The position numbers were made by a program, and so were the translations under genes. Below the pieces are notes generated by a model, which saw nothing but the letters and a program-made list of their open reading frames with translations, did no database searches and had not been told where the DNA came from. A stretch of 64,000 bases of DNA from Buchananella hordeovulneris (GTDB lineage Bacteria > Actinomycetota > Actinomycetes > Actinomycetales > Actinomycetaceae): NCBI RefSeq assembly GCF_001907235.1, contig NZ_MQVS01000007.1:95068-159067 (forward strand). Reading direction: 5' to 3'. Positions 26,990 to 36,052 of the stretch are shown piece by piece (position 1 is the stretch's first letter; each line of letters opens with the position of its first letter).

Positions 26990-28471
26990 GTGAGCAAAAA
27001 GACTTCGGCGCGCCCTGCCGCAGCCACAAAGTCGGGCCCCGTGGGTGCCCTTGACCGGTTCTTCCGCATTTCGGAGAGAGGCTCAACCATCAGCCGCGAG
27101 GTACGCGGCGGGCTGGTGACCTTCTTCGCCATGTGCTACATCCTCGTCCTCAACCCGCTGCTGATGGGGGGCCCAGACTCCATGGGCGGCTTCCTGGGTG
27201 GGGGAGTGGAGGCCAACCAGCACGCGATTGCCGCAGGCACTGCCCTCGTGGCGGGCCTCATGTCCATCCTCATGGGGGTGGTCGCCAACTTCCCCATTGC
27301 CTTGGCCACAGGTCTGGGAATCAACGCCATGGTCGCCTTCGGGATTGCCACGATCCCGAGCATGACGTGGGCGGATGCCATGGGACTGGTGGTGCTGGAG
27401 GGCATCATCATTTTGTTGCTCGTGCTGACCGGGTTCCGGGAGGCTGTCTTCAAGGCGGTGCCGAGCCAGCTGAAGGTTGCCATCTCGGTGGGTATCGGCT
27501 TGTTCATTGCCTTCATCGGCCTGGTCAACGCCGGCATTGTCCGCCCGGCTAAGCCCGTCGTCGAGTTCGGCATCGGTGGTTCGCTGCGCGGTTGGCCCGC
27601 GGTGGTCTTCGTCTTCGGTCTGTTCCTGATGATCGTGCTGGTTGTACTCAAGGTGCGCGGCGGGATCCTCATCAGCATCGTGGCGGCCACGGTGCTGGCC
27701 GTGGTGCTGGAGAGCATCTTCCACCTAGGCCCCCAGGAACCGGACGGCAAGAACCCGAGCGGGTGGGCGTTGCAGACCCCCGCCCTGGACGGCTCGCCGG
27801 TGCAGCTGCCGGACCTCTCGACCCTGGGCCAGTTCTCGCTGCTCGGCTCGGTGAACAAGATCGGCGTGGTGGCCGTCGTGCTGCTGGTCTTTTCCCTCAT
27901 GCTGGCCGACTTCTTCGACACCATGGGCACGATGGTGGCCATTGGGGCCGAAGCAAACCTGCTGGACAAGGACGGTAACCCGCCCGGCACCCGCAAGATC
28001 CTCGTCGTCGACTCGGTGGCTGCCATCGCCGGTGGGGCGGGCGGTGTTTCGTCCAACACCTCCTACATCGAGTCTGCCGCCGGGGTAGGGGAGGGGGCCC
28101 GCACCGGGCTGGCCTCCGTGGTCACGGGGCTGCTCTTCCTGGCCTCGATGTTCATCGCCCCGCTGGTGGCGATGGTGCCCTACGAGGCGGCCACTCCCGC
28201 CCTGGTCATCGTCGGCTTCCTGATGATGACCCAGGTGGCGGAGATCGACTGGAAGAACATCGACATCGCCCTGCCCGCCTTCCTCACGATCATCCTCATG
28301 CCGTTCTCCTACTCCATCACCGTGGGCATTGGCGTGGGCTTCCTCTCCTACGTGGCCATCCGGGTGGCGCGCGGCAAGGCGGGGCAGGTGCACCCGCTGT
28401 TGTGGGTTGTCTCCGCCATGTTCCTGGCGTACTTCACTATGGGGCCGCTGCGCGGACTCTTTCACGTGTGA
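26990..28471 (+). CDS. NCS2 purine permease (AzgA family)
   Basis: A 493-residue transporter with about 12-14 hydrophobic helices. The AzgA hallmarks are VTFFAMCYILVLNPLLM near the N-terminus, ATGLGINAMVAFGI, and FFDTMGTMVAIGAEA followed by SSNTSYIESAAGVGEGARTG. The family imports hypoxanthine, guanine or adenine by proton symport. GTG start; monocistronic with a strong terminator. Confidence 0.93.
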   Translation: MSKKTSARPAAATKSGPVGALDRFFRISERGSTISREVRGGLVTFFAMCYILVLNPLLMGGPDSMGGFLGGGVEANQHAIAAGTALVAGLMSILMGVVANFPIALATGLGINAMVAFGIATIPSMTWADAMGLVVLEGIIILLLVLTGFREAVFKAVPSQLKVAISVGIGLFIAFIGLVNAGIVRPAKPVVEFGIGGSLRGWPAVVFVFGLFLMIVLVVLKVRGGILISIVAATVLAVVLESIFHLGPQEPDGKNPSGWALQTPALDGSPVQLPDLSTLGQFSLLGSVNKIGVVAVVLLVFSLMLADFFDTMGTMVAIGAEANLLDKDGNPPGTRKILVVDSVAAIAGGAGGVSSNTSYIESAAGVGEGARTGLASVVTGLLFLASMFIAPLVAMVPYEAATPALVIVGFLMMTQVAEIDWKNIDIALPAFLTIILMPFSYSITVGIGVGFLSYVAIRVARGKAGQVHPLLWVVSAMFLAYFTMGPLRGLFHV

Positions 28472-28480
28472 TCCGCTAGC

Positions 28481-28517
28481 GGAGGGCCGGGACGAGGACA
28501 ACTCGTCCCGGCCCTCC
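28481..28517 (+). terminator. Hairpin terminator after the NCS2 permease
   Basis: Perfect 16-bp arms GGAGGGCCGGGACGAG and complement, loop GACAA. No long T-run. Confidence 0.8.
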
Positions 28518-28600
28518 CCGCTCAGGCGGGCGGGAATATTTCTTGTGGCCGGGGCGTTGTCGTCCGGGCAGCCAAATGACAGATCGGTAAGGAGGGGTAA

Positions 28601-29887
28601 GTGTTCGCTTCCTTACGGATCTACAACTACCGCTGGTGGTTCTTTTCCACGCTGGTGGGATCGATCGGAACGTGGCTGCAACGAGTGGCACAGGACTGGT
28701 TTGTCTATGCCTTCCTCACCGCAGATTCACCGCTGGCCATCGGGGTGGTAACGGCGCTGCAGTTCGCCCCGATACTGCTGCTGAGCCCGTACGCAGGGCT
28801 GCTGGCTGATCGCGTTAATCGGCGCCTGCTGCTGGCTGCCACCCAACTCGGCGCGGCATTGACCGCGTTGGGGCTGGGCGTGCTGGTGCTAACGGACACC
28901 GCGCAGCTGTGGCACGTTTACGTATTTGCGCTCCTCTTAGGAGTGATAGTGGCGTTCGAGGCACCCGTTAGGCAAACGTTCGTTGCGGAGCTGGTTCCGG
29001 GAGAGCTACTGCCGAACGCGGTGGGACTGAACTCGGCCGCCTTCAACGTGGCGCGGCTAGTGGGGCCGGCGGCAGCGGGACTGGCCATCGAAGCGATTGG
29101 ACCGGGCTGGGTTTTCATCGCCAACGGCTTGTCTTTTTTGGTGACGTTGGCGGCGCTGTTCGCGATTCGCGCGCGCGAGCTGTACCCGGTGGCGCAAGCC
29201 GAGCGGGTTAAGGGCCAACTGCGGGCAGGGGTGCGGTATGTCCGGCAACGCCCCGACATCATCGTCATGACGGTGATCGTGTCGGTGGTGTGCGGCCTGG
29301 GCATGAACTTTCAACTCACGAGTGCGGCGATGGCGCGCGCCGAATTCGGGCGTGCGGCTGGCGCCTTCGGGCTGCTGACCTCGATTAGTGCCATCGGGGC
29401 GCTAGTCGGCTCACTGGTCGCGGCCCGCCGCACACTGCCGCGGGTGCGGGGCGTGGTAGTTGGAGCCTTCAGCTTCGGCGCATTTTCGCTGCTATCCGCG
29501 CTTGCCCCGACCTATTGGGTTTTTGCGGCCTTATCTATTCCCATCGGGTTTAGTGCCCTGACGATGATTACCTCTGCCAACGCGGCCATCCAGTTGCGGA
29601 CCGAACCGAGCATTCGGGGCCGGGTGATGGCGCTGTACATGATGGCGTTCTTAGGCTCCACCCCGGTGTGTGCCCCGTTAGTGGGGTGGATAGCGGAGGA
29701 GTGGGGACCGCGCTGGGCCATCGGGCTGGGCGGAGCCTCCAGCCTGCTGATCGCGGTGGTGATGGCCTGGTGGTACTTCGGTTACTGGCGGCAGGACAAC
29801 ACCCCGACGGTGGTGGGGCGGCGCAGCCTGGGCCTTGGCATGCGGTGGGTGGTCTCCCGTCTGGAGCGCAACCGCGCAGCCGACTAG
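28601..29887 (+). CDS. MFS exporter, EntS-like
   Basis: A 428-residue transporter with 12 predicted helices. It has the EntS/MFS_3 N-terminus (RWWFFSTLVGSIGTWLQRVAQDWFVY), the inter-helix motif YAGLLADRVNRRLLL and LVPGELLPNAVGLNSAAFNVARLVGPA. EntS exports enterobactin, but the family also exports drugs. GTG start after GGTAAGGAGGGG. The last four bases CTAG serve both its stop and, read on the other strand, the serC stop. Confidence 0.9.
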   Translation: MFASLRIYNYRWWFFSTLVGSIGTWLQRVAQDWFVYAFLTADSPLAIGVVTALQFAPILLLSPYAGLLADRVNRRLLLAATQLGAALTALGLGVLVLTDTAQLWHVYVFALLLGVIVAFEAPVRQTFVAELVPGELLPNAVGLNSAAFNVARLVGPAAAGLAIEAIGPGWVFIANGLSFLVTLAALFAIRARELYPVAQAERVKGQLRAGVRYVRQRPDIIVMTVIVSVVCGLGMNFQLTSAAMARAEFGRAAGAFGLLTSISAIGALVGSLVAARRTLPRVRGVVVGAFSFGAFSLLSALAPTYWVFAALSIPIGFSALTMITSANAAIQLRTEPSIRGRVMALYMMAFLGSTPVCAPLVGWIAEEWGPRWAIGLGGASSLLIAVVMAWWYFGYWRQDNTPTVVGRRSLGLGMRWVVSRLERNRAAD

Positions 29888-30999
29888 AGGCGGTTTGCCA
29901 CCCAGTCCAGGCACGCGGTGAGGCGCGCGACGTCGGCGGGATCAGTGGCCGGAAAGGTAGCAACTCGCAACTGGTTGCGACCAAGCTTGCGGTAGGGGTC
30001 GATGTCGACAATGCCGTTGGCCCGCAAGACTTGCGCCACCGCCTGCGCCGATACTCCTTCCAGGTCGATGGTGGCCACCACGGGGGAGCGCCAATGCGCC
30101 TCGGCGACAAATGGGGCCGCCCACGGCCGCGCCTCGGCCCACTGGTACAGGTGCGCGGAGGCTGCCCGGCAGCGGGCCTCGGCCGCCTCCAGGCCTCCCA
30201 GGTCGGCCAGGAACCGCAGCTGTTGCCGGAGCAGGAACAGGGTGGCGAGGGCCGGGGTGTTGAGGGTCTGGTTCTGCCGCGAATTGGCCAGCGCTAGCGG
30301 CAGGCTGAGAAACTCGGGCACCCACCGATCCGCGTGTGCGAGCTCCGCTATCCGTGCCAGGGCGCGGGGCGAGCAGATGGCCAGCCAGAGTCCGCCGTCG
30401 GAGGCCAAGGCCTTTTGGGGAGCGAAATAGTAGACGTCGACCTCCGCGAGGTTCACCTGCACGGCCCCGGCAATCGAGGTGGCGTCGACGACGGTCAGGG
30501 CATCGGCCGCGGCCCCAGCAACGGCCCCGACGGGGCTGACCACGCCGGTGGAGGTCTCGTTGTGCGGCCAGGCGTAGACGTCGGCCTCCGGGTGGGCCGC
30601 CACCGTCGCTAGCTGACCCGGAGCGGCCGCGTGGACGACGCTGGGCGCCAAGAAAGGCGCGCGGTCGGTTTCGGCGGCGAACTTGGCCCCAAATTCACCG
30701 AAGACGGCGTGCACGGCCTGCCGTTTGACGAGTCCGACGGTGGCGAGCGCCCAGAACGCCGAAGAACCACCGTTGCCGAGCAGGACTTCATACCCGGCGG
30801 GGGCCTGCAATAAGTCAACGAGACCCGCGCGAATCTCGGCCACCAAATTGCGGATTGGGGGCTGCCGATGAGACGTGCCCATAAGACCGGAAGCGACCAG
30901 CTGTTGCAGGTGGGCGGTGGGTATCTTTGCAGGCCCAGAACCAAAGCGTCCGTCGGTTGGCAGCAAGTCAGCAGGCAGGCGCAACTGGGGGGTCGTCAT
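29884..30999 (-). CDS. serC: Phosphoserine aminotransferase
   Basis: A 371-residue PLP enzyme of the actinobacterial SerC type: FGSGPAKIP, the PLP lysine in YYFAPQKALASDGG, HNETSTGVVSPV and VVDATSIAGA in the cofactor pocket. It converts 3-phosphohydroxypyruvate to phosphoserine in serine synthesis. ATG at 30999 gives MTTPQLRLP; a longer open frame upstream crosses the dtxR gene and is rejected. Convergent and overlapping with the MFS gene; divergent from dtxR. Confidence 0.95.
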   Translation of the reverse strand: MTTPQLRLPADLLPTDGRFGSGPAKIPTAHLQQLVASGLMGTSHRQPPIRNLVAEIRAGLVDLLQAPAGYEVLLGNGGSSAFWALATVGLVKRQAVHAVFGEFGAKFAAETDRAPFLAPSVVHAAAPGQLATVAAHPEADVYAWPHNETSTGVVSPVGAVAGAAADALTVVDATSIAGAVQVNLAEVDVYYFAPQKALASDGGLWLAICSPRALARIAELAHADRWVPEFLSLPLALANSRQNQTLNTPALATLFLLRQQLRFLADLGGLEAAEARCRAASAHLYQWAEARPWAAPFVAEAHWRSPVVATIDLEGVSAQAVAQVLRANGIVDIDPYRKLGRNQLRVATFPATDPADVARLTACLDWVANRL

Positions 31000-31102
31000 G
31001 TCGATATCTTGCCAGTTTTCCGGTGGGGCCTGCGGGCTGAGGCCTAGCATTTGCAGTGACCGCCCGAACCCGGCTTTGTCCACCAGTTGCAGAGGCCTGA
31101 AA

Positions 31103-31771
31103 ATGAGCGACCTGATCGACACCACCGAGATGTACCTCAAGACTGTCTTCGAGATGGAGGAAGACGGTGTGCCACCCTTGCGGGCCCGCATAGTGGAGCG
31201 CCTCGGCCACTCGGGGCCCACCGTGTCACAGACGGTCTCGCGCATGGAGCGGGACGGGCTGTTGGTGGTACGCGAGGACCGGCACATCGTGCTGTCGGAC
31301 GCGGGCCGGGAGATTGCCCGCGAAGTGATGGTCAAGCATCGGGTGGCCGAGCGGCTGCTGCTCGACGTCATCGGGCTCAGTTGGGAACAAGTCCACGCGG
31401 AGGCCTGCCGGTGGGAGCACGTGATGAGTGATGCGGTACAGGCCCGGCTGGCAACGCTACTGGGGGAACCGAGCGCCGACCCGTACGGCAATCCCATCCC
31501 CGGGCAGGGGGAGTCGAGGCAGGAGATCTCGCTGCCGGACGCCCTGGACGCCACCGGAGGTCAGGTGCGGGTGCGGATTGCCCGCATCGGAGAGCCGGTG
31601 CAGGCGGAGGAAGGCATGTTGGCCGAGCTGGCGGCGCTGGGGGTCCGGCCGGGGGCGGAGGTGACGATTGCCGACGCCAAGGGCGGGGTGGCGATCACCA
31701 GCCCGGCGGGGACGGTGGAGCTCAACACTCACCTGGCCCGGCACCTGTTTGCCGAGTCCTTGGACGGTTAG
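31103..31771 (+). CDS. dtxR: DtxR/IdeR-type iron-dependent repressor
   Basis: A 222-residue regulator. The winged helix (1-70) holds SGPTVSQTVSRMERDGLL; the metal sites are intact, with the N-terminal Met in EMYLKT, the His/Glu pair in KHRVAERLL, and VHAEACRWEHVMSD supplying His, Cys, Glu and His. A C-terminal SH3-like domain (EGMLAELAALGVRPGAEVTI) completes it. It likely represses iron uptake when Fe2+ is plentiful. The divergent serC gene is 103 bp away. No SD-like sequence is obvious. The terminator at 31888-31913 follows. Confidence 0.95.
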   Translation: MSDLIDTTEMYLKTVFEMEEDGVPPLRARIVERLGHSGPTVSQTVSRMERDGLLVVREDRHIVLSDAGREIAREVMVKHRVAERLLLDVIGLSWEQVHAEACRWEHVMSDAVQARLATLLGEPSADPYGNPIPGQGESRQEISLPDALDATGGQVRVRIARIGEPVQAEEGMLAELAALGVRPGAEVTIADAKGGVAITSPAGTVELNTHLARHLFAESLDG

Positions 31772-31887
31772 GCGCAGCAGCCGGGATACCGGGGGCGGGG
31801 CGCAAGTTGTGCCCCGCCGCGTGTCAGGTTGCGCCGGTTTGCTGTACTCCGCTGGGGCGGATGATCGGGGCCCCGGCGCGTGCCAAG

Positions 31888-31913
31888 GCGCCTCCTCCTA
31901 CGGGAGGAGGCGC
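31888..31913 (+). terminator. Hairpin terminator after dtxR
   Basis: Perfect 11-bp arms GCGCCTCCTCC / GGAGGAGGCGC, loop TACG, 116 bp after the dtxR stop. Confidence 0.8.
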
Positions 31914-32121
31914 GGATCACTTTTGGTGGCGGTGGGGGCAGTGGTGGAGGCGGGTGTGGTGGGGCTCTCGTCGACCCTTGCCGGTTCTTGGGGTGATTTT
32001 GCTGATCGTTTACTAAAACGAAAAACGTTGCAATTTGGCGGAAAAAGCCGAGTTGCAAGCCGGTAGTTCCCAGGATTTTTTCAGCTAATGGGTTGATGTG
32101 GCCCATGTCACACAAAATGGT

Positions 32122-32137
32122 GTTACCTGAACGTGAC
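32122..32137 (+). promoter_or_regulatory. MtrA-like direct repeat GTTAC-N6-GTGAC
   Basis: Two GTxAC half-sites six bases apart, about 60 bp before the riboswitch. MtrA of actinobacteria binds GTxAC-type direct repeats and controls NlpC/P60 hydrolase genes. Inference from motif and target only; a GTCAC copy at 32107-32111 makes a wider TGTCAC...GTGACA dyad. Confidence 0.4.
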
Positions 32138-32195
32138 AATCCTCCTCTGGGTCTACTAATGTCCCTCTCGAGCGCTAGACCACCGTCTAGGGCTA

Positions 32196-32366
32196 CCGCC
32201 GGAAGGATGCCAAGTCCTGCCGACTTCCAGCGGCAAAACAACACAGGAAAACGATGGCAGGAGCGGGGGAACCGCATTGGTCCCGGGAAACCGAGACCTT
32301 GGGGTGAAGCACCGGAAACGGTGCCGGGCTATCTCCAGTCCGAATCCGACAGCTCACCCCGGCGGC
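32196..32366 (+). promoter_or_regulatory. ydaO-yuaA (c-di-AMP) riboswitch
   Basis: The leader has the conserved ydaO blocks: GGGGGAACCGCATTGG, CTTGGGGTGAAGC, then CCAGTCCGAATCCGACAGCTCACCCCGGCGGC, and the closing P1 helix CCGCCGG (32196-32202) with CCGGCGG (32359-32365). c-di-AMP binding to this class usually switches downstream expression off, and cell-wall hydrolase genes are its classic actinobacterial targets. The start of the NlpC/P60 gene is 21 bp after it. Confidence 0.92.
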
Positions 32367-32386
32367 ATCCAGGAGAGGTACTGATT

Positions 32387-33187
32387 GTGACTGCGACTCA
32401 GAACAGCAAGGCCCGACACCGCGCGGCTTGCCGTCCGACCACCGTTTTCACGCCCCTTGTGCAGCAGGCCCAGCGCTCGAGTCGCGCTACGGTCGCGATG
32501 GCAGCCTCGGGTGGTCTGGCCCTCACCCTCATCGCCGTCCCGGCCCTGGCCAGCCAGGCTGACGGGCAGCCGGTCGATGTTTCCAACCTGACTCGTGACG
32601 CCCGCCGCGCGCTCGCGGTCAACCCGACCGTCACCGTGCCGGCCAGCGCTTCTTTCTCCCTCGACGCCCACGCCGTGACCGCCGCTGCTCCGGTAGTGGA
32701 AGAGGTGGCCCCGGTGGTGGAGGAGACCCCGGCGCCGGTCGAGGAGGAACAGGCCGCCAGCCGCGACGAGGTGCGCGAAGAGATTGTCGAGCAGAGCGCT
32801 CCCGAGGCCGCCCCGGCCGCCGAGGAGTCGATCTCGGTTCCCGAAACCGGTGGGGTCGGCACTCCTGGTGCGGTGCACATCGCTGAACGTTACCTAGGTA
32901 GCCCCTACGTGTGGGGCGCCTCGTCCCCGGATGTCGGCTTCGACTGCTCCGGCCTGACCACCTACGTCTACTCCCAGCTGGGCATCTACCTGCCGCGCAC
33001 CTCCTACGAGCAGCGCATTGGCACCTGGGTGTCGGCCTCCGAGGCCCTGCCCGGTGACCTCGTCAACTGGGGTGGCCACGTCGGCATCTACGCCGGTAAC
33101 GGCATGGTCATTCACGCGCCTACCGAAGGCGGCGTGGTCGAGTATGCGTCGATCTGGGGCGCTCCCGACTACTACCGACTCGGCTAG
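32387..33187 (+). CDS. NlpC/P60 peptidoglycan hydrolase
   Basis: A 266-residue exported protein. Its N-terminus (SSRATVAMAASGGLALTLIAVPALA) is a signal-like hydrophobic segment; residues 60-165 are an Ala/Pro/Glu-rich linker; the C-terminal NlpC/P60 domain has the catalytic Cys in VGFDCSGLTTYVY, His in GHVGIYAG and the third residue His in VIHAPT. It would cut D-Glu-diaminopimelate (or equivalent) peptide bonds in the cell wall. GTG start after GGAGAGG; expression under the c-di-AMP riboswitch and possibly MtrA. Confidence 0.93.
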   Translation: MTATQNSKARHRAACRPTTVFTPLVQQAQRSSRATVAMAASGGLALTLIAVPALASQADGQPVDVSNLTRDARRALAVNPTVTVPASASFSLDAHAVTAAAPVVEEVAPVVEETPAPVEEEQAASRDEVREEIVEQSAPEAAPAAEESISVPETGGVGTPGAVHIAERYLGSPYVWGASSPDVGFDCSGLTTYVYSQLGIYLPRTSYEQRIGTWVSASEALPGDLVNWGGHVGIYAGNGMVIHAPTEGGVVEYASIWGAPDYYRLG

Positions 33188-33199
33188 GTTTCCCGCACT

Positions 33200-33242
33200 A
33201 AGGGCGGCTGCAGCTATCGCTGCGGCCGCCCTTGTGTTTTTC
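33200..33242 (+). terminator. Rho-independent terminator after the NlpC/P60 gene
   Basis: 15-bp arms AAGGGCGGCTGCAGC / GCTGCGGCCGCCCTT (one G-T pair), loop TATC, then GTGTTTTT. Confidence 0.9.
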
Positions 33243-33339
33243 GTGCACCGTTTTGGGAGAAACGTGCAGCCCCATGCGCACTAATTTGGCGTGGAGTGAG
33301 GCACAATTGAGGTGTTGTCTGAGCGCAAGGAGGCGAAAG

Positions 33340-34266
33340 GTGACTGCGAACGAGATCGTCGTGGGAGTCGACGGTTCCCGCGAGAGTGAAGATGCCCTGA
33401 CCTGGGCGATCGATCAGGCCAAACGGCACGATTACACCCTGCGTCTTGTGTGCGCCTATTCCCTGCCGTCTTTTGCGGCCGCCTCCCTGGACGGAGGCTT
33501 TGCCATGATGGACGACTCCGCGATCGAATCCGGGGCGCGGGCGGTGGTGGCCAAGGCGATTGCCCAGGCCGAGGACAACGGTGTGAACGCGATTGCGGAC
33601 CTGGAGACGGGGGATCCCGCCGGGGTGCTGGTGGAGCGCTCGAAAACCGCCCGGCTCGTGGTGGTCGGTACGCGCGGCGGCGGCGGGTTCGCGGACCGGC
33701 TCCTGGGGGCGGTCTCCTCGGCCGTGCCCGCCCATGCGCACTGCCCGGTCGTCGTCGTGCCCCGCCACGAGTCCGGCTCCGCCTTCACCCCCATTACCCG
33801 CATCGTGGTGGGGGTTGATGGCTCCCCGGCGGCCCGCAAGGCGTTGTCCTACGCGCTGGATGAGGCTATCGCTTGGGGGGCAGAGCTGACGGCTGTGGCG
33901 GCAGTACCCATGACCACCGGCATGGGGTCGCTAGCCTGGATCCCCGCCTCGGTGGATCGGGAGTCTGTGGTCGCCGACGCTCGCGCAGGGCTGGATGCCA
34001 CTATCGATGCGGTGCTGCAGGGCCGCGAGTTCAACGTGCGGCGGCATGCCCTTGACGGTAACCCGGCCGCTCTGCTGGCCGAGTTCTCCACCGCGGTGGA
34101 CTTGGTGGTGGTCGGTACCCGCGGCCGGGGCGGTTTCGCGGGACTCTTGCTCGGCTCGACTTCGCAGGCGGTTCTCAACCACACCACCTGTCCGGTGATG
34201 GTGGTACCGAGTGGTAAGCGGGAAGAAGAAGGCGAGTCGCTGCACGGACGGTGGGCCCGGCGGTAG
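33340..34266 (+). CDS. Tandem universal stress protein
   Basis: A 308-residue protein made of two Usp domains (about 3-143 and 148-298). Each ends with the ATP-binding signature: GTRGGGGFADRLLGAVSSAV and GTRGRGGFAGLLLGSTSQAV, then CPVVVV / CPVMVV. The first strand of each reads VVGVDGS. Such tandem Usps are common in actinobacteria and bind ATP under dormancy or stress. GTG start after AAGGAGG. Confidence 0.93.
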   Translation: MTANEIVVGVDGSRESEDALTWAIDQAKRHDYTLRLVCAYSLPSFAAASLDGGFAMMDDSAIESGARAVVAKAIAQAEDNGVNAIADLETGDPAGVLVERSKTARLVVVGTRGGGGFADRLLGAVSSAVPAHAHCPVVVVPRHESGSAFTPITRIVVGVDGSPAARKALSYALDEAIAWGAELTAVAAVPMTTGMGSLAWIPASVDRESVVADARAGLDATIDAVLQGREFNVRRHALDGNPAALLAEFSTAVDLVVVGTRGRGGFAGLLLGSTSQAVLNHTTCPVMVVPSGKREEEGESLHGRWARR

Positions 34267-34306
34267 GGCAGCGGCACTACGGGCGACAGGGTAGGCTTGG
34301 AGCGCT

Positions 34307-34382
34307 GCCCTCGTAGCTCAGTGGATAGAGCACCGCTCTCCTAAAGCGGGTGTCGGACGTTCGAATCGTCTCGGGGGCACCA
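34307..34382 (+). tRNA. tRNA-Arg (anticodon CCT)
   Basis: Acceptor GCCCTCG pairs with CGGGGGC, the D-arm is GCTC/GAGC, the anticodon loop is CTCCTAA, the T-loop is TTCGAAT, discriminator A and an encoded CCA at 34380-34382. Confidence 0.95.
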
Positions 34383-34384
34383 CT

Positions 34385-34413
34385 GGCGGCCCGGGCATAG
34401 TGCCCGGGCCGCC
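34385..34413. terminator. Perfect hairpin between tRNA-Arg and glpK
   Basis: Arms GGCGGCCCGGGCA / TGCCCGGGCCGCC around TAG. It fits a shared stop for the convergent tRNA and glycerol kinase genes. Confidence 0.7.
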
Positions 34414-34418
34414 TATGG

Positions 34419-35930
34419 CTAATCGGCTGCCCACCCCAGGCTGCGCTCGACGGCCTTATCCCAGGCCCGCAGATGACGCTGTCGCACCTGACTGTCCATG
34501 TTGGGGCGCCAGCGGCGTGCCTCCCGCCAGCTAGCCGTGATCTCCGTCGGGTCATTCCACACCCCGACTGCCAGCCCGGCCGCGAAGGCGGCCCCCAGGG
34601 AGGTCGTTTCCACCACCTCGGGGCGCACCACGTCAACCCCGAGGATGTCGGCCTGGAACTGCATGAGAATGTTGTTGACGACCATGCCGCCGTCGACCCG
34701 CAGCTCGGTCAACTGCACCCCCGAATCTGCCTGCATGGCGGTCACTACCTCGCGTGTCTGGAACGCGGTGGCCTCCAGGGCGGCGCGCGCCAGATGCGCT
34801 CGGGTGGCGAAACGAGTCAGCCCGAGGATGGCACCGCGGGCATCGGCACGCCAGTGCGGCGCAAACAGGCCGGAAAAGGCGGGCACGATGTAGACCCCGC
34901 CGTTGTCCGGCACCGAGCCTGCCAGCTGCTCGATCTGTCCGGCGGAGGTGATAATGCCGAGTTCGTCCCGCAGCCACTGCACCAGGGAACCGGTGACCGC
35001 GATCGAGCCTTCCAGGCCGTAGGCAGCCGGTTGGGAGCCGAGCTGATAGGCCACCGTGGACAGCAGGCCGTGCTGGGAACGAATCACCTCCTCGCCGGTG
35101 TGCAGCAGGAGGAACGAACCGGTGCCGTAGGTGTTCTTGGCCTTGCCGGGGGTCAGGCAGCCCTGCCCAAAGGCGGCGGCCTGCTGATCGCCCAGTACCC
35201 CCGCGATGGGCACCCCCGCAATTAGGCTCGCCGCCTCGACGTGTCCTAGCAGCTGCGAGGACGGGCGAATGGCCGGCAACATGCGGCGAGGCACGCGCAG
35301 GGCCGCACACAGGTCGTCGCGCCAAGTGAGGGTGCGCAGGTCCATCAGGAGGGTACGGGACGCATTGGTGACATCCGTGATGTGGACCCCGCCGTCCGGG
35401 CCCCCGGTCAGGTTCCACACCAGCCACGAGTCGATTGTGCCCGCCAGCAGCTCGCCGCGCTCGGCCCGTGCCCGGGCCCCGGGAATCTGATCCAAAATCC
35501 ACGCCCATTTGGGGCCCGAGAAATAGGTGGCGGGCGGCAGGCCACACACCGCGACAAAGTGTTCGGTTCCCTCCTGTTTTTCGAGAGAACGCACGATCTC
35601 GCTGGTGCGCGTATCTTGCCAGACGATGGCCGGATGAATTGGTTTTCCCGTGTCCCTTTCCCAGATGACTGCCGTTTCCCGTTGGTTAGTGATTCCCACC
35701 GCGGCAATGCTGGCGGCATCCACCTCCGCTAATGCCAAGGCTTGCCCCGCAACTTTCCGCACGTCGCGCCAGATGTCGAGGGCGTCGTGCTCCAGCCAGC
35801 CAGGACGCGGAGTGTGCTGTCGCAATTCGGTCTGCCCGAAGGAGATGACCTCGCCTGCGGAGTTGAAGACCACGGCGCGCGAGGAGGTGGTGCCCTGATC
35901 GATGGCGAGCACGTAACGACGTTGTGACAT
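34419..35930 (-). CDS. glpK: Glycerol kinase
   Basis: A 503-residue FGGY-family kinase making glycerol-3-phosphate. N-terminal phosphate loop AIDQGTTSSRAVVF; substrate residues in NQRETAVIWERDTGKP and WQDTRT; the FGGY signature GGVYIVPAFSGLFAPHW and DGGMVVNNILMQFQADIL. Start ATG at 35930 gives MSQRRYVLAIDQG. No glpF or glpD is adjacent, so glycerol uptake genes lie elsewhere. Monocistronic. Confidence 0.97.
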   Translation of the reverse strand: MSQRRYVLAIDQGTTSSRAVVFNSAGEVISFGQTELRQHTPRPGWLEHDALDIWRDVRKVAGQALALAEVDAASIAAVGITNQRETAVIWERDTGKPIHPAIVWQDTRTSEIVRSLEKQEGTEHFVAVCGLPPATYFSGPKWAWILDQIPGARARAERGELLAGTIDSWLVWNLTGGPDGGVHITDVTNASRTLLMDLRTLTWRDDLCAALRVPRRMLPAIRPSSQLLGHVEAASLIAGVPIAGVLGDQQAAAFGQGCLTPGKAKNTYGTGSFLLLHTGEEVIRSQHGLLSTVAYQLGSQPAAYGLEGSIAVTGSLVQWLRDELGIITSAGQIEQLAGSVPDNGGVYIVPAFSGLFAPHWRADARGAILGLTRFATRAHLARAALEATAFQTREVVTAMQADSGVQLTELRVDGGMVVNNILMQFQADILGVDVVRPEVVETTSLGAAFAAGLAVGVWNDPTEITASWREARRWRPNMDSQVRQRHLRAWDKAVERSLGWAAD

Positions 35931-36052
35931 GGGGGCAGCGTAGTGCCTGCCGGGGGCCGACGAGGGACTATCGCGGGGCGCAGCGCGTGTCACTTTCCCT
36001 CCCCCGCCGTGCCCTACCCCAGGTTGGCGAAAAAGTAACTTAAAGTGGCGCC

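Noticed and set aside
31082..31102. Upstream frame extension of dtxR from 30875
   Set aside because: It would overlap serC and lacks DtxR similarity; the ATG at 31103 begins the winged helix.
32093..32386. N-terminal extension of the NlpC/P60 frame
   Set aside because: It runs through the riboswitch aptamer, and a GTG with a good ribosome-binding site starts the signal peptide at 32387.
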